A stretch of DNA of 7,310 nucleotides from Elusimicrobiota bacterium (lineage in GTDB: Bacteria > Elusimicrobiota > Elusimicrobia > UBA1565 > UBA9628): contig JAGWJU010000057.1 in the NCBI GenBank assembly GCA_028865585.1, positions 1-7,310 of the forward strand, given 5' to 3'. Each line of letters starts with the position of its first letter. Position 1 is the first letter of the stretch. Position numbers and translations under genes: made by a program. Under the pieces are notes generated by a model that made no database searches, was not told where the DNA came from, and saw nothing but the letters and a program-made list of their open reading frames with translations. This document shows positions 6,188 through 7,310 of the stretch, one piece after another.

Positions 6188-6946
6188 ATGAAAAAAACCC
6201 GCGTCCGGGCCGATGAACTGCTGGTCCTGCGCGGCCTGGCGCCCACCCGCGCCAAAGCCAAGGCCTGCCTCATGGCCGGGCAGGTATTCGTGGAAGGCCG
6301 GGCTCAAACCAAAGCCGGAATCCTCATCGACGAGGACGCCGCCATCGAAGTTCGCTCTCCATGTCCTTACGTGTCCCGCGGAGGATTGAAGCTCGCGGCG
6401 GCGCTCAAGGGCCTGGGCGTCTCGCCTCGGGGGCGCGTCTGTCTCGACGTAGGCGCCTCGACCGGGGGATTCACCGACTGCCTGCTGCAGGAGGGCGCCG
6501 CACGCGTCTACGCCGTGGACGTCGGCCACGGTCAGCTTCACGCCAAGATCGCGGCCGACTCGCGCGTCGTCAGCATCGAGAAGACCCACGCCCGGAGCCT
6601 GGACCCGGCGCTTTTCGCCCCGGCGCCCGATTTCGCCACGGCCGACGTGTCCTTCATTTCTCTAACGCTGGTGCTGCCGGCCATCGCCTCCTGCCTGAAG
6701 AGCCCCTGGGTGCTTCTCGCGCTGGTCAAACCCCAATTTGAAGTCGGCCCCAAGCTCGCGCCCAAGGGCGTCGTGCGCGACCCCGCGGCGCGCGCCGCGG
6801 CCCTCGCCAAAATTCGGGAAGCCGCCGCCGCTTTGGGCCTGCGGGAAACCGGCGTTTTCGAATCGCCGGTCCACGGCCCCAAGGGCAACATCGAAACCTT
6901 CATCCGCCTCGCATCTCCGATTGCGCAGAGCTGGGAAATATATTAG
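6188..6946 (+). CDS. tlyA: TlyA-family rRNA 2'-O-methyltransferase (S4 + FtsJ-like domains)
   Basis: This 252-residue protein has the TlyA two-domain build. An N-terminal S4 RNA-binding domain (about 5-55: RADELLVLRGLAPTRAKAK, then AGQVFVEG) joins through YVSRGGLKL to a Rossmann methyltransferase with the SAM-binding LDVGASTGGFTDCLL (86-100) and AVDVGHGQL (109-117). DVSFISL (153-159), LVKPQFE (179-185) and GNIETF (233-238) complete the family signature. K68, D153, K181 and E236 match the K-D-K-E tetrad proposed for Mycobacterium tuberculosis TlyA, which methylates the 2'-O of cytidines in 16S and 23S rRNA and affects capreomycin sensitivity. Some relatives methylate only 16S rRNA. The old hemolysin label is not supported by this architecture. 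ATG 6188 is chosen over a frame opening at 6086 because homology starts there. GGAAGG (6181-6186) lies only one base upstream, an unusually close ribosome-binding site. A 34-base gap separates it from the HAD gene. Confidence 0.96.
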   Translation: MKKTRVRADELLVLRGLAPTRAKAKACLMAGQVFVEGRAQTKAGILIDEDAAIEVRSPCPYVSRGGLKLAAALKGLGVSPRGRVCLDVGASTGGFTDCLLQEGAARVYAVDVGHGQLHAKIAADSRVVSIEKTHARSLDPALFAPAPDFATADVSFISLTLVLPAIASCLKSPWVLLALVKPQFEVGPKLAPKGVVRDPAARAAALAKIREAAAALGLRETGVFESPVHGPKGNIETFIRLASPIAQSWEIY

Positions 6947-6995
6947 GATGTTCTGGAGTTTCCGTATTTAATTTGAGACGAGAGGCAACCCATTC

Positions 6996-7280
6996 ATGGC
7001 GACCAAAAACGAATCAGTGAAGTACAAGCACGCCGAGCGCGCCGCATGGCGCCAGGTGGATAAGGAAGCCGTCATTCTCGATCTGGAATCGAGCGAATAT
7101 TTCTCGCTCAATGAGGTCGGAGTGCTGATTTGGGAGAAGCTGGGCCAGGGCGCGGACTTGGACGCTGTCGTGGAAGCCGTCTGCGAGGAGTACGACGTCG
7201 AGGAAGCCAAGGCGAAAAAAGACGCGACCGCGCTCGTCAACGATTTGGTCAAGAAGAAGCTCCTCGAAGTCCAAAAATAG
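6996..7280 (+). CDS. PqqD-like protein (RiPP recognition element fold)
   Basis: This complete 94-residue protein fits the PqqD family: AAWRQVDKEAVILDLESSEYFSLNEVGVLIWEKL (16-49), in which a beta hairpin leads to the LN-x-x-G-x-x-IW signature, followed by helices (DLDAVVEAVCEEYDVE and a Lys-rich ALVNDLVKKKLLEV). PqqD and related domains bind the leader peptide of a precursor and present it to a radical SAM or other maturase. Free-standing copies also occur with peptide-modification and transport genes of unknown product. AGAGG (6981-6985) lies 10 bases before ATG 6996, a usable ribosome-binding site. The 49-base gap after tlyA permits either read-through or its own promoter. I see no precursor peptide or radical SAM gene within this window, so the pathway is unknown. 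The last third is unusually rich in Lys and Glu. It is not expected to be PQQ-specific by sequence alone. Confidence 0.88.
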   Translation: MATKNESVKYKHAERAAWRQVDKEAVILDLESSEYFSLNEVGVLIWEKLGQGADLDAVVEAVCEEYDVEEAKAKKDATALVNDLVKKKLLEVQK

Positions 7281-7290
7281 GCCGCCGGGG

Positions 7291-7306
7291 GCCGGACCTC
7301 TCCGGC
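7291..7306 (+). terminator. GC-rich hairpin after the PqqD-like gene, possibly a terminator
   Basis: GCCGGA-CCTC-TCCGGC (7291-7306) forms a 6-base stem with a 4-base loop, starting 10 bases after the stop. An alternative pairing uses CGCCGG (7283-7288) with CCGGCG (7302-7307). The window ends four bases after the stem (GTTG), so a T run cannot be seen. It may be an intrinsic terminator or only a structured spacer before a further gene. Confidence 0.3.
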
Positions 7307-7310
7307 GTTG

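Noticed and set aside
6939..6970. TATATT and TATTTA hexamers as a promoter for the PqqD-like gene
   Set aside because: TATATT has a -35-like TTGCGC only 12 bases away, and TATTTA has no acceptable -35. The 49-base gap allows read-through from tlyA.

Overview
This is a GC-rich bacterial chromosomal window. All seven complete coding regions and one gene cut by the left edge lie on the + strand. The content is mostly housekeeping: cell division, DNA repair, rRNA modification. I see no tRNA, rRNA, CRISPR array, insertion sequence or phage gene. High third-position GC, the gene mix and a free-standing PqqD-like gene would suit a GC-rich Gram-negative-type lineage such as Elusimicrobiota. That placement is a weak inference, because no marker in the window settles it.

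Left block (1-2991): the C-terminal part of a ZapA-like division protein, then rarA (mgsA), xseA and xseB. Each gene overlaps the next, by 1, 23 and 17 bases, so this reads as one translationally coupled operon. RarA is a AAA+ ATPase acting at stalled replication forks. XseA and XseB form exonuclease VII, a single-strand-specific nuclease.

Middle block (2992-4547): a single WaaG-like GT4 glycosyltransferase gene, flanked by about 204 and 215 bases without a convincing gene. Its codon choice is visibly less GC-biased than its neighbours', and it looks like a separate, perhaps acquired, unit. The downstream gap holds an open frame that could be a gene remnant, a short imperfect direct repeat, and a promoter-like element whose perfect TATAAT overlaps the next start codon.

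Right block (4548-7310): a secreted protein of unknown family, which overlaps the start of a HAD-superfamily phosphatase. Next comes tlyA, an S4-domain rRNA 2'-O-methyltransferase with its full K-D-K-E tetrad. Last is a free-standing PqqD-like protein (RiPP recognition element fold) followed by a short GC-rich hairpin at the window edge. In many bacteria xseA-xseB are followed by ispA, dxs and tlyA. Here xseAB and tlyA are still near each other, but the glycosyltransferase, the unknown secreted protein and the HAD gene lie between them.

No clearly new multi-gene system can be shown from this window alone. The items most worth following are the PqqD-like gene, whose partners probably lie to the right of the edge, and the unrecognised secreted protein with its unusual promoter/start arrangement and long overlap with the HAD gene.
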